Below are positions 34,001 through 40,926 of a DNA stretch of 64,000 nt, piece by piece. Source of the stretch: Planctomycetota bacterium (GTDB lineage: Bacteria > Planctomycetota > Planctomycetia > Pirellulales > Pirellulaceae). A program made the translations under genes and the position numbers. Each line of letters begins with the position of its first letter. The first letter of the stretch is position 1. The notes beneath the pieces are model-generated. The model worked only from the letters and a program-made list of their open reading frames with translations, did not search any database and had not been told where the DNA came from. The stretch is taken from assembly GCA_014381825.1 (NCBI GenBank), contig JACNKX010000128.1:1-64000 (forward strand). The letters are read 5' to 3'.

Positions 34001-36210
34001 ACAGCACTGCTGCCACAACATCGACCGACCGGCCGCTGGAGCTGCGTGGGCGACGCGACTTGATCGCGGAACCCATTCACTTCCGAGGGACGCGATATTG
34101 GAGCGTTAAAGATCCACTGTCGCTCCGTTACTACCAGCTGTGCGATGAAGAGCGGTTCATTTTGGAACAAGTGGATGGCGAATGCAGCTTCGAAGAAATC
34201 AAACGACGATTCGAAGCAAAGTTCGCGCCTCGCCAGATCGACTCGGGCGAACTGTATGCGTTTCTCGGAACACTTCACCGCGAAGGCCTTTTGACTTCAC
34301 AGGTCACTGGGCAAGCCGAGCAGCTGTTCGAGCGGCACGAACGTGCGGCTCGCCGGGAGAAACTGCAAACCTTCACAAATCTCCTGGCCATACGATTCCG
34401 AGGCCTCGATCCGGAACCTTTCCTGCAGGTCCTCTATCCTGCCATTCGCTGGATGTTCTCCCGGTTGGCAGTTTCCGCGAGCTTGGCGCTCATCTTCGGC
34501 GCGGTGTTTTCGTTGGTCGTCTACGCCGAGACTTTCATAACTCGCTTGCCACGACTCCAGTCTTTCTTAAGCGTCGAAAACATTGTGCTAATGGCGATCG
34601 TCCTCGCCTGCTGCAAGGTGCTGCACGAGTTGGGACATGCCCTGACCTGCAAGCATTTCGGCGGCGAATGTCACGAGTTGGGTATCATGCTTCTGGTCTT
34701 CACGCCCTGTCTGTACTGCAACGTCTCCGACGCGTGGATGATGCGCAATAAATGGCAGCGAATTGCGATTAGCGCGGCCGGAATCTATGTCGAGCTACTA
34801 CTAGCCGCGGTGTGTACGTTTTTATGGTGGTTCAGCCAGCCAGGCCTATGCAACTCCATCTTTCTGAACGTCATGTTCGTCTGCTCGGTTAGCACAATCT
34901 TGTTCAATGGCAATCCGCTGCTTCGCTACGACGGTTACTTTATTCTGGCGGATCTTGTTGAACTGCCCAACCTGCGTCAGCAATCACAGACACACCTGCG
35001 TCACATCGTATCGCGAATACTTGGAACGAAGACGCGAGAGACCTGGACTTTCCCGACTCAGCACACCGCTCAACTTTTGCTGTACGGGGTCGCTTCGCTC
35101 GTCTACCGTTGGGTCCTGGTCGCAGGCATTCTTCTCATGGTCTATCGGGCCCTGGAACCATACCGACTCGAGAGTATCGCGTATATCCTTGGTGCTTTCG
35201 TTTTAGGAGGCATGCTATTCCCTCCGCTCTGGCAGATAGTTCATGTTGCACGAGAGCCTCGCATAGATGGCGGCAGGCGGCGCTGGCGAACCGCTGGCCT
35301 CGTCGTGACGCTTTCGGTCGCAGCCGTCGTCATTGGCATGGTTCCGGTGTCGCATCACGTTGTTGCGCCGGTGGTCATCGAGCCCGCAGACGCGGCGCGA
35401 GTTCACGCCACTGTCCCAGGGACGCTAACCCAATTCGTTAGCATCGGCCAGTTTGTTAGCGAGGGCGAAATGGTCGCAACACTAGCGGATGCCAATCTAG
35501 TGCGGGAGCTGGTTGCACTGCGCGGCGATCGTGACGTGGAAAAACTCTACGCAGAGCAGCTGCGAAAGTTGCAAGTACTCGAACGTGGCGTGTCTGACGA
35601 AGGTGCCGGAAGCCGAATCGTTACCGCGGAAGAAGCCTTGGCTGCGACCGAACGTCGGCTGTCTCAAAAGCTCGAAGATCACGCTAGATTGACGATCACA
35701 GCTCCGCAGGCAGGCTACGTTCTTTCTGATCGCCCCAGGCGTCCAATTGAATCCAGCGAGCGTCTCCCAACCTGGTCCGGCACACCGCTCGACGAGCGAA
35801 ATGTCGGCGGTCACCTCGATACCGACGCCGTCGTCTGCTTGATCGGAGATCCCAGCAAAGTGAAAGGCATTGCCTTTGTCGATCAGACCGAGATCGAACG
35901 GATCGCGATCGGCCAATCGGTCCGTATCCTCGTCGACGAACTACACGAACAAGTTCTGACTGGCACGGTTACCGAAATAGCAACCGTTGAAGTCGATCAG
36001 GTTGCGCCTGAACTAATCGCCAAACGGCTTCTCGCGGACGATACAAATGAATCAACAAATGCGTACTATGCGGTGAGCATCGAGTTGTACGAGGGCCAGC
36101 CGCATCCGCTGCTTTGGTCGTCCGGCAGAGCCAAAGTCGCGGTAGAGCCATGCACTTTAGCGGAATTCTTATACAAACAAATCTGTCATACATTTCGGCT
36201 CGACCTCTAA
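33997..36210 (+). CDS. membrane M50 (site-2-protease-like) protein with PqqD-like and HlyD-like domains
   Basis: 737 residues. Residues about 25-110 form a PqqD-like winged helix (FRGTRYWSVKDPLSLRYYQLCDEERFILEQVDG ... EIKRRFE), the fold that binds leader peptides in RiPP pathways. A polytopic core (about 150-430) carries the zinc-protease motif HELGH at 210-214 and NGNPLLRYDG at 304-313, so both M50 active-site motifs are intact. After a last helix (about 430-450) a periplasmic lipoyl/HlyD-like region follows (VEPADAARVHATVPGTLTQFVSIGQFVSEGEMVATLAD). Gene context suggests it occupies the pump position in an export system. The substrate is unknown. Confidence 0.85.
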   Translation: MNSTAATTSTDRPLELRGRRDLIAEPIHFRGTRYWSVKDPLSLRYYQLCDEERFILEQVDGECSFEEIKRRFEAKFAPRQIDSGELYAFLGTLHREGLLTSQVTGQAEQLFERHERAARREKLQTFTNLLAIRFRGLDPEPFLQVLYPAIRWMFSRLAVSASLALIFGAVFSLVVYAETFITRLPRLQSFLSVENIVLMAIVLACCKVLHELGHALTCKHFGGECHELGIMLLVFTPCLYCNVSDAWMMRNKWQRIAISAAGIYVELLLAAVCTFLWWFSQPGLCNSIFLNVMFVCSVSTILFNGNPLLRYDGYFILADLVELPNLRQQSQTHLRHIVSRILGTKTRETWTFPTQHTAQLLLYGVASLVYRWVLVAGILLMVYRALEPYRLESIAYILGAFVLGGMLFPPLWQIVHVAREPRIDGGRRRWRTAGLVVTLSVAAVVIGMVPVSHHVVAPVVIEPADAARVHATVPGTLTQFVSIGQFVSEGEMVATLADANLVRELVALRGDRDVEKLYAEQLRKLQVLERGVSDEGAGSRIVTAEEALAATERRLSQKLEDHARLTITAPQAGYVLSDRPRRPIESSERLPTWSGTPLDERNVGGHLDTDAVVCLIGDPSKVKGIAFVDQTEIERIAIGQSVRILVDELHEQVLTGTVTEIATVEVDQVAPELIAKRLLADDTNESTNAYYAVSIELYEGQPHPLLWSSGRAKVAVEPCTLAEFLYKQICHTFRLDL

Positions 36211-36550
36211 CTGCTGGCAGCCACGACGGCGTCTGGCAGATTGCTCTTCGCAGTGTCCCTGTCAAACGTACAGTGCGGTGCGGCCCCTAGGTTAGAGTTT
36301 GAGACTAATGGTGAGTCCCAATCAGTCAAGGATTTGGTGTCGGCGAGGGCACAAGTGTATTCAGCTCAGAACTACAAAACCGTTCATGCGAGTCCGTTCA
36401 AACAAGCGTTACTGCGAGTTGTAGTGCAGTAACACTTCAATAGTAGGCGGTATCCGTCGCACGTAGTTGCTGCTTGGTTCGGCAACACTCCGAAGATCGC
36501 GATGAAGCACTTCCTTAAGGTCAGCGATTCAGATTTTGACCAAGCGACCG

Positions 36551-36570
36551 GCTCTACACCGGTGTAGAGC
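36551..36570. repeat. 20-bp perfect palindrome
   Basis: Ten-base arms with no spacer (GCTCTACACC followed by its exact complement). It could be a binding site for a dimeric protein or a recombination site; no neighbour makes the choice. Confidence 0.7.
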
Positions 36571-36615
36571 GCCGCAGGTACTCGCGGCAAGCCGCGCGGA
36601 ATCGCAAGAAACGAA

Positions 36616-36642
36616 ACAAGCCCTTGCGGAACAAGGGCTTGT
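36616..36642. terminator. 11-bp hairpin, possible terminator
   Basis: Arms 36616-36626 and 36632-36642 pair perfectly around a 5-nt loop. No T-run follows on either strand, so a terminator role is uncertain. It may instead be a dispersed palindromic repeat. Confidence 0.4.
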
Positions 36643-36825
36643 GCTAGATCGTGCGACGAATGACGAAACTACGCCAAACGCCAAAGTGGAGCGGGCCGAA
36701 TACCCTTCAAAAATAGCCAGACGGGCCGGCAGAGACAAGCCGCGTGTCGCACATCGGATAACCCACGGCGTTGGTTGGAAAACTGGCATTTCGGGTTATG
36801 TGTCGTTGGTGTGACCGTCGCGTCG

Positions 36826-37599
36826 TCAACGTTGTCCAGCATGTTTTTCAATCACCTGCATTATGCGATTCGCGACATCTGACGCTCGCTCAAGAGTGTC
36901 ACATTCATCTGCGTGAATCCGCTCGACACGCGCGCCTTCATGCTGCAGCAATGTGAGACGAGCGTGTGCGTCGGCGGGCGACTCCTGATGGAACGGTTGG
37001 CCGTCGATTTCAATGACTAGCAGAATGCCCGAGCGAAAGACGACGAAGTCGGGTTCGATTCGGCGGTACGTCTCGCCACCCCGGAGAAACACCGGCAACG
37101 GCGCAAATGACACTCCCATCGACTTGAAGGCCTGATATAGGTGGACTTCCGGCATCGATCTGAACAGCAATCCATCAACGACGTACGGGGCAACGTTGTC
37201 AGAACGAACTCGACCTTGATTCGTAACGCCTTTTCCCTCAAGCCACTTTTTAGCCCGACCACGCCACGACGCGTCCGTCGCGAACTCGGGTGTGATCACG
37301 AAGCCTTCCAACCATGTGTTTGAGTATCGCTTTAGAAGTTGGCCAGCTGCCTCTTGAAGCGATTGCTCGATCGTCTCGATCCGGTCGGCAACTTGCGCGT
37401 AAAGCGGGGGAGGCAACTCGATGGTGATAGTATGAATATCCGTTCCGCCATCCCAATTATCGTACCCAGTGACTTCGCACCGCGTCTTTCCAAGCGCAAG
37501 CACCGCGACTTCCATGCTTGAGCCGCGATGTGCGAATAATCGTGCGAGCGCCGCCACGAATCCCTCAGCCTGCTTTTGCAATTCGGTCTGGTCTGCCAC
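36826..37599 (-). CDS. PD-(D/E)XK nuclease-like protein (DUF559/restriction-endonuclease-like)
   Basis: 257 residues from a GTG start. The C-terminal half reads RRIEPDFVVFRSGILLVIEIDGQPFHQESPADAHARLTLLQHEGARVERI. The acidic pair in EPDFVV and EIDGQ with the following His fits the core of the very-short-patch-repair/DUF559 nuclease fold. The N-terminal half (about 1-150) is unrecognised. A cytoplasmic DNA-handling role is inferred. The adjacent CoiA-like gene, also minus strand and 30 bp away, shares the nuclease fold, which suggests a small DNA-processing or defence cluster. Confidence 0.6.
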   Translation of the reverse strand: MADQTELQKQAEGFVAALARLFAHRGSSMEVAVLALGKTRCEVTGYDNWDGGTDIHTITIELPPPLYAQVADRIETIEQSLQEAAGQLLKRYSNTWLEGFVITPEFATDASWRGRAKKWLEGKGVTNQGRVRSDNVAPYVVDGLLFRSMPEVHLYQAFKSMGVSFAPLPVFLRGGETYRRIEPDFVVFRSGILLVIEIDGQPFHQESPADAHARLTLLQHEGARVERIHADECDTLERASDVANRIMQVIEKHAGQR

Positions 37600-37629
37600 A
37601 TCAAGACTCCTGGCTACTTCGTCCGCGAA

Positions 37630-38400
37630 TCAGTAGATGGTTACGGGCGTGTAGCAATCGAACAAAGATGGATCATCAGGTATGAATCCCTCCCGGTGAC
37701 TTTCGTAGCAGTCGGGGCACATTGCTGTGCCTGGATCAAGATCCATCGTGTAATACTCGTGCATACTGGTTTCGATGAGTTGTCGACTGGCGAACGGCAT
37801 CCAGCACTGATCACAGAGCTTGTGGCCCGGCTTGGGCTGGGAAAACGACGCAACGAACTTGTCATAACCGAGGAAGGAACCCGATCCACCACACGGCAGA
37901 TTATCGTAAATCCGATTAATCTTGATGAGTTGCTCGCCAAGATCAAAGTACAACTGCTTCTCGGCGATCCACCACGTTTTTCGAGGATGCTTCCATCGGA
38001 AAGTCACGTACGAACCACGATCTCGGATGGTCAGATCGAAGTCCTGCGCATTCAGCACCCACACCATTTCACCGTAGAAGGCCTCCCGGTCGGCAACTTC
38101 TGAAGTGGAAATCGAGCTTGCCTGCAGCTCAATCACCCCTCGTGGCGATTTGATGTCTGCACGATGTGACCCCACGACAAGTTCGCGCCATTGTCGAGGA
38201 AAGCGTTCCTTCCAAGCACGATGCCACGCACTCTCGCCCTCCGCCCACGAATCACAATCCCGGCGCTGTTTGTGTGCCCAATGCCAAGCGTTGATTTCGC
38301 CACATCGCGACAGCACCTCGCGGTCACACAGGGGGCACTGACCTTGAGAACCCGGTCTTGCTTCGACTCGACGGCCATCGACATTGGCGAATTGCATCAT
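37630..38400 (-). CDS. CoiA-like competence/nuclease family protein
   Basis: 256 residues (start ATG 38400, or 38397). The N-terminus has a zinc-finger-like CPLCDREVLSRCGEINAWHWAHKQRRDCDSW. ESAWHRAWKERFP ... RADIKSPRGVIELQASSISTSEVADREAFYGEMVWVL follows, the CoiA core with the PD-(D/E)XK acidic residues in ADI and IELQAS. CoiA promotes recombination during transformation in Firmicutes; planctomycete homologues are untested. A second Cys cluster (CDQC, CPDC) lies near residues 195-230. Upstream is a small mobile-element gene on the opposite strand. Confidence 0.75.
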   Translation of the reverse strand: MMQFANVDGRRVEARPGSQGQCPLCDREVLSRCGEINAWHWAHKQRRDCDSWAEGESAWHRAWKERFPRQWRELVVGSHRADIKSPRGVIELQASSISTSEVADREAFYGEMVWVLNAQDFDLTIRDRGSYVTFRWKHPRKTWWIAEKQLYFDLGEQLIKINRIYDNLPCGGSGSFLGYDKFVASFSQPKPGHKLCDQCWMPFASRQLIETSMHEYYTMDLDPGTAMCPDCYESHREGFIPDDPSLFDCYTPVTIY

Positions 38401-38483
38401 CTGTCTCCGTACAGTGCGTTCTTAGATGTAGAGCGGCCGGACAGCCCGCCTCTCCAAAGCATACATAACCGACAGGTCACTCA

Positions 38484-38690
38484 ATGCCCAAAACAGCACC
38501 CGTCGAACCGACGCCAGAGCAGCGTTTCAAGCAAGTTGCCACCATTCTCGCAAACGGCGTCGTCCGCCACCAGCGGAGCGTCCGGCGTAGTGAATCCCAC
38601 CCTGACGACAAATCCCCCGAATCCTCTTCCGAAGGCCTTGAGGTTCCCGGCAAAACGAGGCTCAGTGTGTCTCGTTGTATCGGTGGTTAA
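38484..38690 (+). CDS. small protein of a DUF2924-associated mobile module
   Basis: 68 residues (MPKTAPVEPTPEQRFKQVATILANGVVRHQRS and onward). I recall small proteins with this PEQRFK-VA-ILA-GV pattern directly upstream of DUF2924 genes in planctomycete integrative elements, and the order here is the same. No function is known. It ends 28 bp before the DUF2924 remnant. Confidence 0.5.
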   Translation: MPKTAPVEPTPEQRFKQVATILANGVVRHQRSVRRSESHPDDKSPESSSEGLEVPGKTRLSVSRCIGG

Positions 38691-38718
38691 CGTAACTCGA
38701 GAACCAGAGAGGTTTGTG

Positions 38719-38972
38719 ATGAAGCTTGATATTGATCGCGAGGTGGCGACGCTCGAAGGGATGTCCACCGGACAGCTCTGCGAGCGTTACGCCGAGTTGT
38801 TTGGCCAGCCGGTTCGCACCCGGCATCGTGCGTACCTTGTCCGAAAGATCGCCTGGCGGCTGCAGGCGGTGTCCGAGGGCGACCTGACGGAACGGGCGCG
38901 CCGGCGGGCCGAGGAGTTGGCCGACGACGCCGACGTTCGAGTGATGCCGCCGAAGGCCGCGACGCCCCATCC
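38719..38972 (+). pseudogene. truncated DUF2924 protein gene
   Basis: From ATG 38719 the frame reads MKLDIDREVATLEGMSTGQLCERYAELFG and RAYLVRKIAWRLQAVSEGDLTERARRRAEELADDADVRVMPPK, the N-terminal half of DUF2924. Then it loses family character at about 38960-38972 and runs on as Arg-rich nonsense to 39138. Intact genes of this type are normally followed by a serine recombinase, which is absent. The junction joins it out of frame to the tail of another gene, so this is the left fragment of a decayed integrative element. Confidence 0.6.
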
Positions 38973-39079
38973 GTCACGGTATCGAGCTTCACTACGACGA
39001 CGATCCTGCCGAGGAAGCCGCAGCAGTCGGCACAGGCGTCCACTTTGTCCTGTTGAACGGAGTCACATTCCATGTTTGA
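38972..39079 (+). pseudogene. 3' tail of an unidentified gene upstream of the PfkB kinase
   Basis: A frame ending TGA at 39077-39079 reads RHGIELHYDDDPAEEAAAVG then HFVLLNGVTFHV. Its stop overlaps the ATG of the kinase (ATGTTTGA), a coupling arrangement typical of operon neighbours. The upstream part is replaced by DUF2924 sequence in a different frame. The parent family is not recognised. Confidence 0.35.
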
Positions 39080-39968
39080 AAACGGCAAGCGACCCCACAT
39101 CACCGTCGTTGGCGACCTCATCCTTGATAGGTATCTGATCGGCGATGCTTCAAAGCTGAATCCCGAGCAGCCGGGTGTCGTGATTCGCGTGGACGAGGAA
39201 GACCGGCTCGGTGGCGCAGCCGCTGTTGCGATGATCGCTGCCGGGTTCGGAGCTCGCGTCACACTGTGTGGTGTCCTCGGGCGGGACGAACCAGGTCATC
39301 GACTGCAGAAGCTGATCGTGTCCCGCGGTATTGAGCCGCACCTGTGGCTCGACGATCGACCGACGACGTGGAAGCAACGCATTGTTGCTCGCGGGCATTT
39401 GCGGCCAGATCGATGCGATCGCGAAGTGACGACGCCGATCAGCGACAACGCGGCTCAGTTCCTGTCCACAGTGCCGCTCGGCGACATGGTACTCATCTCC
39501 GACTATGGCAAAGGCGTCTGTACGCCGAGCCTGCTCGAAGGTCTGGGTAATCGAACTCGTGGCGCCGGCGTACCGATCCTGGTCGATCCCGCCCGAGGGC
39601 GACGCTGGTCCGACTACGGCCAGGTCACGCTGATCAAGGCGAATCGGATCGAAGCGATGTGTGCGGTTGCCGAGGAAACTCGCCCGCTTGCGATGGCGCG
39701 ACGACTGGCAGACGAACACCGATGCAGCGTGGTCGTGACATACGGTGGACACGGGATGGTAGCCGCCGAACGAGAAGGCGGGACTTGGTACTCTCCCGCC
39801 GACGCAACGGAGGTTCGGGATGTGTGTGGAGCAGGTGACACGGTGCTGGCGACTCTCGGAGCGGGGATGCTCGACGGGCACTGCCTCCGGCGGGCCTGCC
39901 GGCTGGCGACGAAGGCGGGCGGGCGTCAGGTCGAACGCTTGGGAATTGCAGCAGTAGATCCACCCTAA
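39072..39968 (+). CDS. PfkB-family sugar kinase (HldE/RfaE kinase-domain-like)
   Basis: 298 residues. ITVVGDLILDRYLIGDASKLNPEQPGVVIRVDEEDRLGGAAAVA matches the heptose-7-phosphate-kinase branch of PfkB, and the C-terminal VRDVCGAGDTVLATLGAGM holds the catalytic Asp and the anion hole. There is no adenylyltransferase domain, so it is the kinase half only. It sits alone behind a decayed mobile element and apart from other lipopolysaccharide genes, so the heptose role is unproven. It may have been acquired with the island. Confidence 0.75.
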   Translation: MFENGKRPHITVVGDLILDRYLIGDASKLNPEQPGVVIRVDEEDRLGGAAAVAMIAAGFGARVTLCGVLGRDEPGHRLQKLIVSRGIEPHLWLDDRPTTWKQRIVARGHLRPDRCDREVTTPISDNAAQFLSTVPLGDMVLISDYGKGVCTPSLLEGLGNRTRGAGVPILVDPARGRRWSDYGQVTLIKANRIEAMCAVAEETRPLAMARRLADEHRCSVVVTYGGHGMVAAEREGGTWYSPADATEVRDVCGAGDTVLATLGAGMLDGHCLRRACRLATKAGGRQVERLGIAAVDPP

Positions 39969-40206
39969 CGAGGAGCGGGTGAGACCGTAGTTCGTCTGCA
40001 GCGCGACTTGCGGAGGCGCTCCTTACCGAACGCAGTTGCGCGCCGTTTCGTGCGGCGGTCGACCTCGCCGCCGCGCGCCAATGCCGCCGGCCAAATCTGC
40101 CGAGGAGTGCGCCGCGGAAGCGGTATGAATCTGCGATTGCCGCCTTTCTGACCCGGAATCGGCGAGAAATGAACGTCTTTTGATTCTCGCCCGTCTTACC
40201 GATTTT

Positions 40207-40222
40207 TACCGGTGAACCGGTA
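40207..40222. promoter_or_regulatory. inverted repeat upstream of the ECF sigma gene, candidate operator
   Basis: TACCGGT-GA-ACCGGTA, perfect 7-bp arms with a 2-bp centre, 38 bp before the ATG. The spacing suits a dimeric regulator or control of the sigma promoter. No cognate protein is identified. Confidence 0.4.
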
Positions 40223-40260
40223 TCTCGATTCGGGGATGGTCCCGTGGTACTCTGACGTTC

Positions 40261-40824
40261 ATGGCCGACGTCACACACATCCTAAATCAGATCGAACACG
40301 GCGACCCTACAGCCGCTGAGCTGTTGTTGCCCCTGGTGTACGAAGAGCTTCGTAAGCTGGCGGCCGCAAGGATGGCGCAAGAGAACCCAGGGCAGACATT
40401 GCAGGCAACGGCTTTGGTGCATGAGGCGTACGTGCGACTTGTCAATGTGGACAAGGCTCAGCACTGGGACAGTCGTGGCCATTTCTTTGCCGCAGCAGCG
40501 GAGGCGATGCGGAGGATTCTTGTGGAGACCGCTCGCAAGCGGTGTCGGCGGGAGGCCATAAGGGGACCGCAGATCCCTCTGGACGATTTGGCCCTAGTGG
40601 GATCATTCCCAGACGAACAGTTGTTGCAACTCGACGAGGCTTTGGAAAAACTGGAAACTCGCAACGCCGACGCCGCAGCAATCGTGAAATTGCGGTTCTT
40701 TGCCGGGATGACCCTGAAACAGGCCGCCGACACTCTAGGCTTTTCGCTGCGAACTGCCGAACGCAATTGGACCTACGCGCGTAGCTGGATTCATCGCGAA
40801 CTCGAGAAATCCAGGTCCGAATGA
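40261..40824 (+). CDS. ECF-type RNA polymerase sigma factor
   Basis: 187 residues. Region 2 is seen as LVYEELRKLAAARM ... LQATALVHEAYVRLVNVDKAQHWDSRGHFFAAAAEAMRRILVETARKR, and region 4 as IVKLRFFAGMTLKQAADTLGFSLRTAERNWTYARSWIHREL. This is the Sig-70 group that in planctomycetes lies next to Ser/Thr kinases. No anti-sigma factor is present; the kinase 102 bp downstream probably controls its activity. The same 65-bp element found upstream of the kinase and the surface-protein gene may be its target promoter. Confidence 0.92.
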   Translation: MADVTHILNQIEHGDPTAAELLLPLVYEELRKLAAARMAQENPGQTLQATALVHEAYVRLVNVDKAQHWDSRGHFFAAAAEAMRRILVETARKRCRREAIRGPQIPLDDLALVGSFPDEQLLQLDEALEKLETRNADAAAIVKLRFFAGMTLKQAADTLGFSLRTAERNWTYARSWIHRELEKSRSE

Positions 40825-40842
40825 CGCACGGCCTGAAGTTTT

Positions 40843-40907
40843 GAAGTTTTTCGGATTTTCTTGGCGGGTTTGCGTCGTCTCGTGACGCATTGCTCTATAG
40901 CCACACA
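40843..40907 (+). promoter_or_regulatory. 65-bp conserved element, copy 1 (upstream of the kinase gene)
   Basis: 53 of 65 positions match copy 2 at 44869-44933, with an identical 18-bp core at 40856-40873 (TTTTCTTGGCGGGTTTGC). It ends 19 bp before the kinase ATG. Conservation outside any gene argues for a promoter or leader element and also fixes the start codons downstream. Confidence 0.6.
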
Positions 40908-40926
40908 ATTCTCGGAGCCCCGCTTG

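Larger units (their letters stand above)
36211..36825. other. 615-bp intergenic region without a supported gene
   Basis: Holds a 20-bp perfect palindrome (36551-36570) and a strong hairpin (36616-36642), both listed separately. Short open frames here show no family signal or ribosome sites. The export operon ends before it and a nuclease-like gene converges on it. Confidence 0.5.

Noticed and set aside
36241-36432. 63-residue plus-strand frame after the export operon
   Set aside because: No ribosome site or recognisable sequence; composition not distinct from noncoding DNA.
38191-39138. Long plus-strand frame covering the DUF2924 region
   Set aside because: Only residues from the ATG at 38719 to about 38960 look like a protein; the rest is antisense to the CoiA-like gene or frame-shifted Arg-rich sequence.
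40861-40926. TTG start 22 codons upstream for the Ser/Thr kinase
   Set aside because: This stretch is part of the 65-bp element repeated before an unrelated gene, so it is noncoding.
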